Assembly (NCBI RefSeq): GCF_007829955.1
Contig: NZ_VIWX01000005.1
Span: 310,001-374,000 of the forward strand
Origin: Saccharopolyspora dendranthemae
Lineage (GTDB): Bacteria; Actinomycetota; Actinomycetes; Mycobacteriales; Pseudonocardiaceae
Reading direction: 5' to 3'
DNA length: 64,000 bases
Below, piece after piece: positions 32,952 to 41,255 of the stretch. Position numbers and translations under genes: made by a program. The notes beneath the pieces are model-generated. The model did not search any database and was not told where the DNA came from. It saw only the letters and a program-made list of their open reading frames with translations. The first letter of the stretch is position 1; the number at the start of each line of letters is the position of its first letter.

Positions 32952-35110
32952 CCAGTCGGCTGGACGGTCCGCTGAAAGTCACCGGACAGGCCAAGTACGG
33001 GGCCGACAACAACCTCCCCGGAATGGTCTACGGCTACCTCGTGCTCAGCACGACCGCTCGCGGTGAGATCGAGAGCATGGACGTCACCGCGGCCAAGAGC
33101 GCGCCCGGCGTTCTCGCCGTGTACACGCCGTTCGACAAGGTGGACCTGACGACGCCGAGCTCGATGCTCGGCGAGACCTGGGTTCCGCTGCAGAACCGCG
33201 AGGTCTCCTACTACGGGCAGCCGATCGGTCTGGTCGTGGCGGACTCCTTCGAGCGGGCGCGTGACGCCGCAGCGCTCGTGGAGACCGGTTACCAGGAGGC
33301 ACCCGCCAAGACCTCGTTCGAGGACGGGATCGCCGAGGCCGAGGTCGCGCCGGATCGCGAGGACCTGGAGATCCTCGACCCCGACGCGGGCCTGGAGTCC
33401 ATCGCGGACGCCTTCGAGGCCAGCCCGGTGGTCGTCGACCAGACCTACGCGACCGCGACCCAGAACCACGCCGCGATGGAACCGCACTCGGCGGTGGCGG
33501 CGTGGGAGGGCGACGAGCTCACGCTGCACACCCCGAACCAGGGTTCGCACATGGTCGCCGCGGACGTGGCGACCGCGCTGGGCGTCGACGCCTCGCAGGT
33601 GCGCGTGGTGAACCCGTACGTCGGCGGCGCTTTCGGCGGCAAGGGCAAGACCTCCACGCCCGCCTTCCTGGCCTCGGCGGTGAGTCGCGCGCTGGGTCGT
33701 CCGGTCAAGGTGGTGCTGACCCGCGAGCAGGTGTTCACCGCGACCGCCGGACGCGCGTCCACGCGGCAGCGGGTGGCCCTGGGCGCCGACCGCGAAGGCC
33801 GGCTGATCGCGGTCCGGCACGACTCGTGGTGCAGCACCGATGCCGCCCGTTCGTTCGTCGAGCCGACCTCGCACGGCACGTCGCTGGAGTGGTACGCGAC
33901 GCCGAACCTCGCGGTGTCGCAGCGGATCGTGCCGCTGAACGTCCCACCGACGACGTTCATGCGCGCTCCCGGTGAGGCGCCGGGGTCGTTCGCGCTGGAG
34001 AGCGCCATCGACGAGCTCGCGATCGAGCTGGAGATGGACCCGATCGAACTGCGCAAGCGCAACAACTCGACGGCCCCGCCCGGCAAGGACCTCCAGTGGT
34101 CCAGCAAGCACCTCGACGAGTGCTTCACGGTCGGTTCGCAGCGCTTCGGCTGGGCGAACCGCAGCCCGCAGGGCCGCACCGAGGGCGACTGGCAGGTCGG
34201 CATGGGCGTCGCCGTGGCGATGTTCCCCGCGCTGCGGTCCCCGGCGACGGTCGGCATCGAGCTCAGGGCGGACGGGACCGCCGTGGTCTCCACCAGCGGT
34301 GCGGACCCGGGAACCGGCCTGCTCACGGTGATGTCGACGATCGGCGCGGAGGCGCTGGACCTGCCCGAGGAGCGGATCACGCCGCAGCTGGGTGATTCGG
34401 CGCTGCCGCCAGGCGGTCTGTCGGGTGGTTCGACCGCGACCGCCAGCGTCGGCACCGCGATCCAGCTTGCGGGGGTCGCGGCGGTCGACGAGCTGACGGC
34501 GCTGGCTTCCGGGCCGGGCGCGCCCTTCGAGGGCAAGGACGTCACCTACGCTCACGGCGAGCTCTTCGCCGACGGCGAGACGATCGCCTTCGGCGACCTG
34601 CTGCGCAGGCTGGGGCGCGAGTCCGTGTCGGTGAGCGGGTCCTCGGCTCCCGGCGAGGAGCTGACCAAGCACTCCTTCAGCTCGTTCGGCGCGCAGTTCG
34701 TCGAGGTCAAGGTGCACAGGTGGACGCGCGAGATCAGGGTGTCCCGGATGCTCGGCGTGTTCGACTGCGGCCGGATCATCAACGACAAGCTGGCGACCAG
34801 CCAGCTGCAGGGCGGCATGATCTGGGGCCTGTCGGCGGCGCTGCACGAGGCCATGGAGGTCGAGGGCAGCGGGCGAGTGGCCAACGGTGATTTCGCGAGC
34901 TACCTGCTGCCGGTCAACGCCGACATCGGCGAGGTGGGCGTGGAGTTCGTGAAGTACCCGGACACGCTGCACAACTCGGTGGGTGCCAAGGGGCTCGGCG
35001 AGATCGGCACGGTCGGCGTGGCCGCCGCGGTCGCCAACGCCGTCTGCAACGCCACCGGCGTCCGGGTCCGCCACATCCCGATCACCATCGAGAACCTCCT
35101 GGTGGACTGA
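32948..35110 (+). CDS. Molybdenum hydroxylase, molybdopterin large subunit (aldehyde oxidoreductase type)
   Basis: 720 residues from GTG 32948, overlapping the upstream stop (GTGA). Cofactor and substrate motifs include HAAMEPHSAVAAWEG, NPYVGGAFGGKGKTS, FMRAPGEAPGSFALESAIDE and the catalytic Glu in GAKGLGEIGTVGVAAA. With its PaoB-like partner it resembles PaoABC aldehyde oxidoreductases, so oxidation of aromatic or aliphatic aldehydes is the likeliest reaction; purine oxidation is the alternative. No XdhC/PaoD-like maturation gene follows; a MobA-like protein lies at 61 kb. Confidence 0.92.
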   Translation: MTSRLDGPLKVTGQAKYGADNNLPGMVYGYLVLSTTARGEIESMDVTAAKSAPGVLAVYTPFDKVDLTTPSSMLGETWVPLQNREVSYYGQPIGLVVADSFERARDAAALVETGYQEAPAKTSFEDGIAEAEVAPDREDLEILDPDAGLESIADAFEASPVVVDQTYATATQNHAAMEPHSAVAAWEGDELTLHTPNQGSHMVAADVATALGVDASQVRVVNPYVGGAFGGKGKTSTPAFLASAVSRALGRPVKVVLTREQVFTATAGRASTRQRVALGADREGRLIAVRHDSWCSTDAARSFVEPTSHGTSLEWYATPNLAVSQRIVPLNVPPTTFMRAPGEAPGSFALESAIDELAIELEMDPIELRKRNNSTAPPGKDLQWSSKHLDECFTVGSQRFGWANRSPQGRTEGDWQVGMGVAVAMFPALRSPATVGIELRADGTAVVSTSGADPGTGLLTVMSTIGAEALDLPEERITPQLGDSALPPGGLSGGSTATASVGTAIQLAGVAAVDELTALASGPGAPFEGKDVTYAHGELFADGETIAFGDLLRRLGRESVSVSGSSAPGEELTKHSFSSFGAQFVEVKVHRWTREIRVSRMLGVFDCGRIINDKLATSQLQGGMIWGLSAALHEAMEVEGSGRVANGDFASYLLPVNADIGEVGVEFVKYPDTLHNSVGAKGLGEIGTVGVAAAVANAVCNATGVRVRHIPITIENLLVD

Positions 35111-35122
35111 CGACGCGCAGCC

Positions 35123-35196
35123 GGTCCCAGTTTTAGTCCAAACCGAGCCATGATCATGTCCGAAATGTCGGCTCAGTTAGGACTAAAACTGGGACC
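35123..35196. repeat. Dispersed palindromic element R2, intact copy
   Basis: Ends GGTCCCAGTTTTAGTCC (35123-35139) and GGACTAAAACTGGGACC (35180-35196) are perfect 17-bp inverted repeats. The pairing continues inward (AACCGAGC with GCTCAGTT, one or two mismatches), giving a stem of about 25 bp and a loop of about 22. It lies between the convergent hydroxylase operon and ahpD-like gene, so it can act as a two-way terminator. Confidence 0.85.
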
Positions 35197-35234
35197 CACC
35201 CATCGCGAACGCCACGTTCCGCTCGCGTCCGTTC

Positions 35235-35693
35235 TCAGGGGGTGTAGGAGCCGGGGATGGTCCTGTTGATGACGCTGATGCGGTTCCAGGCGTTGATGGT
35301 CGCGATGAGCATCAGCAGCGCGGTCAGCGTCTCCTCGTCGAACTGCTCGCGCGCGTTCTCGTAGACCTCGTCGGGCACGCCGTGCGGGTTGTCGGCGAGG
35401 CGGGTGCCCGATTCGGCCAGGTCCAGGGCCGCGCGCTCGGCATCGCTGAAGTGCGGCGACTCGCGCCAGGCCGCGACCTGGAACAGCCGCTCGTCGGTCT
35501 CGCCTCCCTGCTTGGCGTGCTTGCTGTGCATGTCGACGCAGAAGGCGCAGCCGTTGATCTGGCTGACCCGCAGCTTGACCAGGTGTTGCAGGTTCTTGGG
35601 AATGCCGCTGCCTGCGAGGTAGGCCTCCAGCGACGCCATCGCCTTGTACCCGTTGCCCGCCTTGGCCGGCAGGTCGTCGATCCGTCCCTGCAT
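35235..35693 (-). CDS. AhpD-like carboxymuconolactone decarboxylase family protein
   Basis: 152 residues. The CMD domain carries the redox pair in NGCAFCVDMHSKHAK, the C-x-x-C-x3-H pattern of AhpD-type alkylhydroperoxidases, and ends with LLMLIATINAWNRISVI. Members reduce peroxides through the Cys pair or act in thiol redox balance. It lies just downstream of an Rrf2 regulator on the same strand and shares an upstream sequence with it (35721-35733), so Rrf2 control is likely. Confidence 0.9.
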   Translation of the reverse strand: MQGRIDDLPAKAGNGYKAMASLEAYLAGSGIPKNLQHLVKLRVSQINGCAFCVDMHSKHAKQGGETDERLFQVAAWRESPHFSDAERAALDLAESGTRLADNPHGVPDEVYENAREQFDEETLTALLMLIATINAWNRISVINRTIPGSYTP

Positions 35694-35720
35694 CGTTCAC
35701 TCCTTGTTGTGGATATCTGT

Positions 35721-35733
35721 TGTCCAGAATCTG
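35721..35733 (-). promoter_or_regulatory. Candidate Rrf2 site upstream of ahpD-like gene
   Basis: TGTCCAGAATCTG (plus-strand reading, 35721-35733) lies 28 bases before the start. A near copy, TGTCCAGGATTAG (36270-36282), lies just before the rrf2 start on the same strand; 10 of 13 bases agree. Two weak matches only, so this is a proposal. Confidence 0.4.
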
Positions 35734-35770
35734 CGGATGAGCGAACCCTCCGCCGGGGCGGGGTTTTCGC

Positions 35771-36253
35771 TCAGGTGCGGGTGTCGTCGAACCAGCGACG
35801 GACCCGCTCGGGTGCGGCCGAGGAGTGACCCTCCACCGAGGACGCGATGTCGGCGATGGTCTGCGAGGCCAGTTCCCGGCGCCACGCGAGCTCGGCCTTG
35901 CGCATGGAAGTGTGAATCTCGCACGGCGTCTTGCTGCGAACGCCGCTGTCCGAGCCGCCTCGATGGCGGATCTCGGTGCAGCGGAACGCCTCCTCCTCGC
36001 CTTCGATCGCCGCGACCACGTCCATCAGCGTGATCTTCTCCGGCGGCCGGGCGAGCCGGAAGCCGCCGCGCGGTCCCGATGTCGAGGTGAGAATCCCGGC
36101 GCGGGCCAGCGCCTGCAGCTGCTTGTTCAGGTATGCGGCCGGAAGTTCGTAGAACCCGGCGAGCTTCGCGGCCGGGACCGCTCGTTCGTCGCCGAGCCAG
36201 GCGAGGTTGAGGCAGCTGTGCACCGCCCACTCCACGCCCTCGTTCATCCGCAC
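35771..36253 (-). CDS. Rrf2 family transcriptional regulator
   Basis: 160 residues. The start RMNEGVEWAVHSCLNLAWLG is typical, followed by the helix-turn-helix FYELPAAYLNKQLQALARAG and the wing TSGPRGGFRLARP. Two Cys (RCTEI and TPCEI) lie in the region where Fe-S-binding Rrf2 proteins hold cluster ligands, though a third Cys is not obvious. Some Rrf2 proteins sense redox or NO. GTG 36253 was preferred to ATG 36247 because family members often begin MRM. The ahpD-like gene downstream is the likely target. Confidence 0.88.
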   Translation of the reverse strand: MRMNEGVEWAVHSCLNLAWLGDERAVPAAKLAGFYELPAAYLNKQLQALARAGILTSTSGPRGGFRLARPPEKITLMDVVAAIEGEEEAFRCTEIRHRGGSDSGVRSKTPCEIHTSMRKAELAWRRELASQTIADIASSVEGHSSAAPERVRRWFDDTRT

Positions 36254-36405
36254 AACCAGGACACTACATGTCCAGGATTAGAACTGGCAACCGGGAATGG
36301 TCTGGGCCACTCGGGTCTGAACGCGATCTTGCGCGTTCCGCCGGGTGCGGGGGCGGCGTAATTTCGGCTGTCGTTCACAGGCGAATACCGATTGGGGAAT
36401 CGAAC

Positions 36406-38043
36406 ATGCCGATGTCCAGGCGATCGTTCATGATCTCCACCGGTGCACTGGTCGCGGGCGCGACCGTGTTGCCGATCTCCCAGCAGCGTCTCCCGATGGC
36501 CGGCGCGGACGGCTCGTGGCTGGCCGACGCGGTGCTCTACCAGATCTACCCGCAGACGTTCGCGGACACCGACGGCAGCGGGGTCGGGGATGTGCAGGGC
36601 ATCATCGACCACCTCGACCACCTCCAGTGGCTCGGCGTCACCGCGGTGTGGATGAACCCGATCTTCCCGTCGCCGCTGACCGATGCGGGCTACGACGTCT
36701 CCGACTACGTGGGCGTGCACGAGCGCTACGGCACGCAGGACGACGTCGCGCGGCTGACCGACGAAGCCCGCCGCCGAGGCATCCGCATCCTGTTCGACCT
36801 GGTCGCAGGCCACACCTCCGACCAGCACCCGTGGTTCCAGAACTCGTTGCAGGACTCCGGGGACGACCGCTTCATCTGGGCGAGTCCGGACCAGCTGCCG
36901 CCGGACGGCAGCCTTCCCGACGGCTTCGTGGCCTCGCCGGGTCCGCGCGAGGGCGCGTTCCTGAAGAACTTCTACGACACGCAGCCGGCCATCAACTACG
37001 GCTACGCCCAGATGAACTCGGATGAGCCGTGGCGTCAGCCGGTCGACGCCGAAGGTCCGAAGCGCAACCGGGAAGCGATGCGCGAGGTGATGGATCACTG
37101 GCTGAAGTTGGGCGTTTCGGGTTTCCGCTGCGACATGGCGGCCAGCTTGATCAAGGACGACCCGGATCTCGCCGAGACGGGCAAGCTCTGGGGCGAGATG
37201 GCGGCGTGGCTCGACGAGAACCACCCGGACGCGGTGCTGATCTCGGAGTGGGGAGACCCGGCGGTCGCGGTGCCCGCCGGGTTCGACGGCGACTTCTTCT
37301 TCCAGACGGGCGAGGCGTGGAAGTCGTTGTGGCAGGACAACCCCTACTTCGGCGCTGACGGAACCGGCACGGCCAAGACCTTCATCGACGCCTGGAAGGA
37401 CGCCGAAGCCGCGATCGGCAGGCCGGGGGGAGTGCTGCTGCCCTCGGCCAATCACGACACCGCGTTGCGGCTGAACAACGGCGTGCGGACTCCGGAGGAG
37501 ATTCCGGCGGCCTTCGCGTTCTGGCTGACCTGGCCGATCGTCCCGCTGCTCTACTACGGCGAGGAGATCGGGATGCGGCTGGTCGAGGGCCTGCCCGACG
37601 TCGAGGGCAGCGACGGCAGGCAGAACAACCGGACCCCGATGCAGTGGAACGACGGCCCCAACGCCGGTTTCTCCACCGCCCCGGCCGACGAGCTCTACCT
37701 GCCCATCGACCCCGAGGAGGACCGGCCGAACGTCGAGGAGCAGCGCGGTGATCCGGGCTCGCTGCTGAACCTGGTGCAACGACTCATCGCGCTGCGCGCG
37801 AACCACCAGGAGCTCGGGATCGCTGCCGAGGTCGAGGTGTTCCACGACGGCTACCCGCTGACCTACCTGCGGGGTGATCGGTTCCTGGTGGCGGTCAACC
37901 CCAGCCGGGAGTCGGTGGTGGTGTCGGTGCCCGACGATCGGCTAGCGGGTGCGCGTCCGGTCGAGGACTCCGGAGTCACGATCAGCGGTCACGAGATCAC
38001 CGTGCCGGGATTCGGCTACGCCGTGCTGGATCTTCGGCCATGA
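36406..38043 (+). CDS. Tat-exported GH13 alpha-glucosidase/amylase-family enzyme, copy 1
   Basis: 545 residues. N-terminal Tat signal MPMSRRSFMIS with a hydrophobic segment to about residue 35. GH13 conserved regions: VTAVWMNPIFPSP, LFDLVAGHTSDQHPWF, GFRCDMAAS (nucleophile Asp), LISEWGDP (acid/base Glu) and LLPSANHDTAL (transition-state Asp). This set fits the oligo-1,6-glucosidase/trehalose-synthase side of GH13 rather than true amylases. Exported folded, so it acts outside the cell. A close paralogue follows 79 bases downstream. Confidence 0.9.
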   Translation: MPMSRRSFMISTGALVAGATVLPISQQRLPMAGADGSWLADAVLYQIYPQTFADTDGSGVGDVQGIIDHLDHLQWLGVTAVWMNPIFPSPLTDAGYDVSDYVGVHERYGTQDDVARLTDEARRRGIRILFDLVAGHTSDQHPWFQNSLQDSGDDRFIWASPDQLPPDGSLPDGFVASPGPREGAFLKNFYDTQPAINYGYAQMNSDEPWRQPVDAEGPKRNREAMREVMDHWLKLGVSGFRCDMAASLIKDDPDLAETGKLWGEMAAWLDENHPDAVLISEWGDPAVAVPAGFDGDFFFQTGEAWKSLWQDNPYFGADGTGTAKTFIDAWKDAEAAIGRPGGVLLPSANHDTALRLNNGVRTPEEIPAAFAFWLTWPIVPLLYYGEEIGMRLVEGLPDVEGSDGRQNNRTPMQWNDGPNAGFSTAPADELYLPIDPEEDRPNVEEQRGDPGSLLNLVQRLIALRANHQELGIAAEVEVFHDGYPLTYLRGDRFLVAVNPSRESVVVSVPDDRLAGARPVEDSGVTISGHEITVPGFGYAVLDLRP

Positions 38044-38090
38044 GCACCTTTCCTCGTTCACTCGGATGACGTAGATTCGGCGCCGCTGTG

Positions 38091-38104
38091 TGAATACGTA
38101 TTCA
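38091..38104. promoter_or_regulatory. Palindrome upstream of GH13 copy 2
   Basis: TGAATACGTATTCA is a perfect 14-bp palindrome 18 bases before the GTG start and just before GAGGAG. It may be an operator or an RNA-level element. A possible half-site GCGAATACCGATT precedes the first GH13 gene at about 36381-36393. No regulator gene is adjacent. Confidence 0.45.
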
Positions 38105-38122
38105 GGCGAGGAGCTGGGTGCA

Positions 38123-39769
38123 GTGGTGTCGAGGCGTTCGTTCATGATCGGTACGGGTGCGGTGCTCGCCGGAGCTGCGGTGGTGCCGATCGCGCGGGTG
38201 AGTCCCGCAGCGGCGTCCGGTCAGCCCTCGTGGCTGGCCGACGCCGTGCTCTACCAGGTGTACCCGCAGAGCTTCGCCGACACCGACGGTGACGGGATCG
38301 GCGACCTGCGGGGCATTACCGAGCACCTCGACCACCTGGCGTGGCTGGGAGTCACGGCGATCTGGGTGAACCCGGTGTTCCCGTCGCCGTTCACCGACGC
38401 CGGTTACGACATCACCGACTACGTGGGCGTGCACCCGCGCTACGGATCGCAGGAGGACGTCGGGGCGCTGGTCGAGGCGGCCCGGGCGCGCGGCATCCGG
38501 GTGCTGTTCGACCTCGTCGCGGGGCACACCTCCGACCAGCACCCGTGGTTCCTGAACTCCTTGCAGGACAACGCCGACAGCCGCTACGTGTGGGCGACCC
38601 CGGACCAGCTGCCCCCGGACGGCAGTCTGCCGGAGGACTTCGTGGCCTCGCCCGGGCCGCGCGAGGGCGCGTTCCTGAAGAACTACTACGACACCCAGCC
38701 GGCCATCAACTACGGCTACGCGCGGATGAACCCGGACGAGCCGTGGCGCCAGCCCGTCGACGCCGAAGGCCCCACGCGCAACCGGGAAGCGATGCGCGAG
38801 GTGATGGATCACTGGCTGAAGCTGGGTGTTTCGGGATTCCGCTGCGACCTGGCCGCCACGCTGGTCAAGGACGACCCGGGCTGGGTCGAGACGGGCAAGC
38901 TGTGGGGCGAGATGCGCGCGTGGCTCGGCGAGAACCACCCGGACGCCGTGATGATCGCCGAGTGGGGCGACCCGGCGACCTCCGTGCCCGCGGGCTTCGA
39001 CGGTGACTTCTTCCTGCCCGTCAACGGTCCCGGTGATGGTGCGCCGTGGAAGACGTTGTGGCAGGACAACCCCTACTTCGGCGCCGATGGAACCGGCACG
39101 GCGAAGGTGTTCGTCGACGCCTGGGAGCAGACGGAGCAGACCATCGGCAAGCCGGGACACATCCTGCTGCCCTCGGCCAATCACGACGGCGCGTTGCGCC
39201 TGAACAACGGGGTGCGGACTCCGGAGGAGATCCCGGCGGCGTTCGCGTTCTGGCTGACCTGGCCGACGGTGCCGACGCTGTACTACGGCGAGGAGATCGG
39301 CATGCGGCTGGTCGAGGGCTTGCCCGACGTCGAGGGCAGCGCGGGCAGGCAGAACAACCGGACCCCGATGCAGTGGAACGACGGCCCGAACGCGGGGTTC
39401 TCCACCGCGCCCGCCGACAAGCTCTACATCCCGCAGGACCCGGACCCGAACCGGCCGACCGTCGCGGGGCAGATGGCCGATCCGGGCTCGCTGCTGAACT
39501 TCGTGCAACGGGTCATCTCGCTGCGCAAGCGTCACCCCGAGCTCGGCAGCGGTGGCGGGGTCGAGGTGTTCCACGACGGCTACCCGCTGACCTACCTGCG
39601 GGGTGACCGGTTCCTGGTGACGATCAACCCGAGTCGCGAGCTGGTCACCGTCGAGGTCCCCGACGATCGCCTCTCCCGCGCCCGCCCGGTGGAGGACAGC
39701 GGCGTCCGCATCAGCGGCCGGACCCTCGAAGTCCCGGCCTTCGGCTACGCCATCCTCGACCTCGGCTGA
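38123..39769 (+). CDS. Tat-exported GH13 enzyme, copy 2 (tandem paralogue)
   Basis: 548 residues from GTG 38123, chosen for GAGGAG 9 bases upstream and because the Tat motif VSRRSFMIGTG follows directly; GTG 38090 is in frame but would bury the palindrome in the coding region. Almost every block of copy 1 is repeated: WLADAVLYQVYPQSFADTDG, GFRCDLAAT, MIAEWGDP, LLPSANHDGAL and LYYGEEIGMRLVEGLPDVEG. Differences include an insert PVNGPGDGAPW after DGDFFL. The pair looks like a recent tandem duplication. Confidence 0.9.
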   Translation: MVSRRSFMIGTGAVLAGAAVVPIARVSPAAASGQPSWLADAVLYQVYPQSFADTDGDGIGDLRGITEHLDHLAWLGVTAIWVNPVFPSPFTDAGYDITDYVGVHPRYGSQEDVGALVEAARARGIRVLFDLVAGHTSDQHPWFLNSLQDNADSRYVWATPDQLPPDGSLPEDFVASPGPREGAFLKNYYDTQPAINYGYARMNPDEPWRQPVDAEGPTRNREAMREVMDHWLKLGVSGFRCDLAATLVKDDPGWVETGKLWGEMRAWLGENHPDAVMIAEWGDPATSVPAGFDGDFFLPVNGPGDGAPWKTLWQDNPYFGADGTGTAKVFVDAWEQTEQTIGKPGHILLPSANHDGALRLNNGVRTPEEIPAAFAFWLTWPTVPTLYYGEEIGMRLVEGLPDVEGSAGRQNNRTPMQWNDGPNAGFSTAPADKLYIPQDPDPNRPTVAGQMADPGSLLNFVQRVISLRKRHPELGSGGGVEVFHDGYPLTYLRGDRFLVTINPSRELVTVEVPDDRLSRARPVEDSGVRISGRTLEVPAFGYAILDLG

Positions 39770-39813
39770 GCGCCTCACCTCGGCATTTCCCAGTTTTAGT
39801 CCAAACCGAGGGG

Positions 39814-41057
39814 GCGGTTTCAACCGGTGGTTGCAACTTGGTTTGGTGTGGACAGTAGTTGGTGGAGTGCTTCGGCGGGGGTGCGCCAGGCGAGTGTTTT
39901 GCGGGGGCGGCCGTTGAGTTCGGTGGCGACGTCGGCGAGGTGTTCGGGGCTGTGCCGGGAGAGGTCGGTGCCTTTGGGGAAGTACTGGCGGAGCAGGCCG
40001 TTGGTGTTTTCGTTGGTGCCGCGTTGCCAGGGGCTGTGGGGGTCGCAGAAGTAGATATCGAGGTCTGTGGCCAGGGTGATGTCGGTGTGCCTGGCCATTT
40101 CGCTGCCCTGGTCCCAGGTCAGAGACCTGCGCAAGTGGGTGGGCAGGGTGTGGATGGCGGTGATCATCTGGTTTTTGACGTGCTCAGCGTCCTTGCCTTC
40201 GGGCAGGTGTAGCAGCATGCAGAACCGGGTGGAGCGCTCAACCAGGGTGCCGATCACCGAGCCGTTGTCCTGACCGGCGATCAGGTCGCCTTCCCAATGT
40301 CCGGGCACCGCGCGGTCGGTGGCCTCCGCGGGCCGCTCGGAAATACTGATCATGTCGGGGATGCGGCCGACGCGTTCCCGCCGGGCATCGGGCATCCGCC
40401 GTGGCCGGCGCAACGCCCGGCCGGTCCGCAGACACGTGGCCAACTCCCGGCGCAATGCGCCCCTGCCCTGCACATACAGAGACTGATAGATCGACTCGTG
40501 CGACACCCGCTTCTCCGGTCGGTCGGGAAACTCCTCGGCGAGCCTGGCACTGATCTGTTCCGGAGACCAACACTGCCGCAGCCGCTGCTGAACGTGGTCG
40601 CGTAACTCGGTGTCGGCAGCCAGTTTCGCGGTCTTCGGACGCCGCGCACGCCGCTGACTCGCGCTCTGGGCGGTACTGGCCCGATACCCACGCTCACCAG
40701 TGGTGTTGCGGTCCAGCTCACGACCGATCGTGGACCGATGCCGCCCCAACCGGCGAGCGATCTCGGCCCGGCTATGCCCCTGCGCACGCAGGACGGCAAT
40801 CTCCTCCCGCTCGGCACACGACAAAAACCGACCCGAACACTCACCCACACCATTACCCACCACCCCGCCAGCCTGGGTGAACCACCGCTTACCCGACGTC
40901 AACGACACACCCGCCACAGCACTGGCCGCCCCCAACGACAACCCACCACGCACCCCAGCCCAAAACACCACCCGCACCTCACGCGGCTCCACCGGACGAC
41001 CCACCAGCGCACACTCCCTACAACACAACAGGAGTTGCAACGACCGCTTGAACCCGC
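39814..41057. mobile_element. IS30-family insertion sequence, complete
   Basis: About 1244 bp. The left end GCGGTTTCAACCGGTGGTTG and the inverted right end GCGGGTTCAAGCGGTCGTTG agree at most positions (roughly 20 of 23 across the clearest part, ending GCAACT). GGG at 39811-39813 and 41058-41060 is the likely 3-bp target duplication. It carries one transposase gene and sits in the loop of an R2 palindrome, in line with the known preference of IS30 elements for palindromic targets. The ends may be off by 1-3 bases. Confidence 0.85.
39820..41004 (-). CDS. IS30-family transposase
   Basis: 394 residues from GTG 41004 (AGGGAG upstream); the frame is open to a TTG at 41040 inside the terminal repeat. 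The N-terminal HTH_38-type region reads FLSCAEREEIAVLRAQGHSR, then EIARRLGRHRSTIGREL. The DDE catalytic set is complete: Asp in HWEGDLIAG, Asp in LTWDQGSEM and Glu in GTNENTNGLLRQYFP. No frameshift or stop is seen, so the element may be active. Confidence 0.93.
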   Translation of the reverse strand: MGRPVEPREVRVVFWAGVRGGLSLGAASAVAGVSLTSGKRWFTQAGGVVGNGVGECSGRFLSCAEREEIAVLRAQGHSRAEIARRLGRHRSTIGRELDRNTTGERGYRASTAQSASQRRARRPKTAKLAADTELRDHVQQRLRQCWSPEQISARLAEEFPDRPEKRVSHESIYQSLYVQGRGALRRELATCLRTGRALRRPRRMPDARRERVGRIPDMISISERPAEATDRAVPGHWEGDLIAGQDNGSVIGTLVERSTRFCMLLHLPEGKDAEHVKNQMITAIHTLPTHLRRSLTWDQGSEMARHTDITLATDLDIYFCDPHSPWQRGTNENTNGLLRQYFPKGTDLSRHSPEHLADVATELNGRPRKTLAWRTPAEALHQLLSTPNQVATTG

Positions 41058-41255
41058 GGGGCCTTCGATGCCCGAAATGTCCGCTCAGTTAGGACTAAAA
41101 CTGGGAAGTGGTGAGGACTCGATCACGCGATCACCGGTGGGGTCGAGAGGGTTCTCCGGGGTGGGTCAGGGATGGGTTCGGGGTGGTTCCGGACGCCGGT
41201 GGTGCCGGGTGCGCGCGAGGCTGGTGGACGTCGCCACACCACCTGGGAGGAACGG

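Larger units (their letters stand above)
39787..41107. repeat. Dispersed palindromic element R2, interrupted by the IS element
   Basis: Left part TTCCCAGTTTTAGTCC (39787-39802) plus AAACCGAG ends at 39813. The right part resumes at 41058 and ends GGACTAAAACTGGGAA (41092-41107). Joined after removal of the IS and one GGG duplicate, the site reads like the intact copy at 56885-56966 in its inverted orientation (CCGAGG...CCTTCG...CCCGAAATGTCCGCTCAGTTA). Confidence 0.8.

Noticed and set aside
35111..35234. Attachment site or integron-like element at the R2 copy
   Set aside because: The sequence is a simple two-armed hairpin with relatives elsewhere; no integrase gene or tRNA end is nearby.
38090..38122. 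GTG 38090 as start of the second GH13 gene
   Set aside because: It would place 11 residues before the Tat motif and put the palindrome and GAGGAG inside the coding region. GTG 38123 has the better ribosome site.
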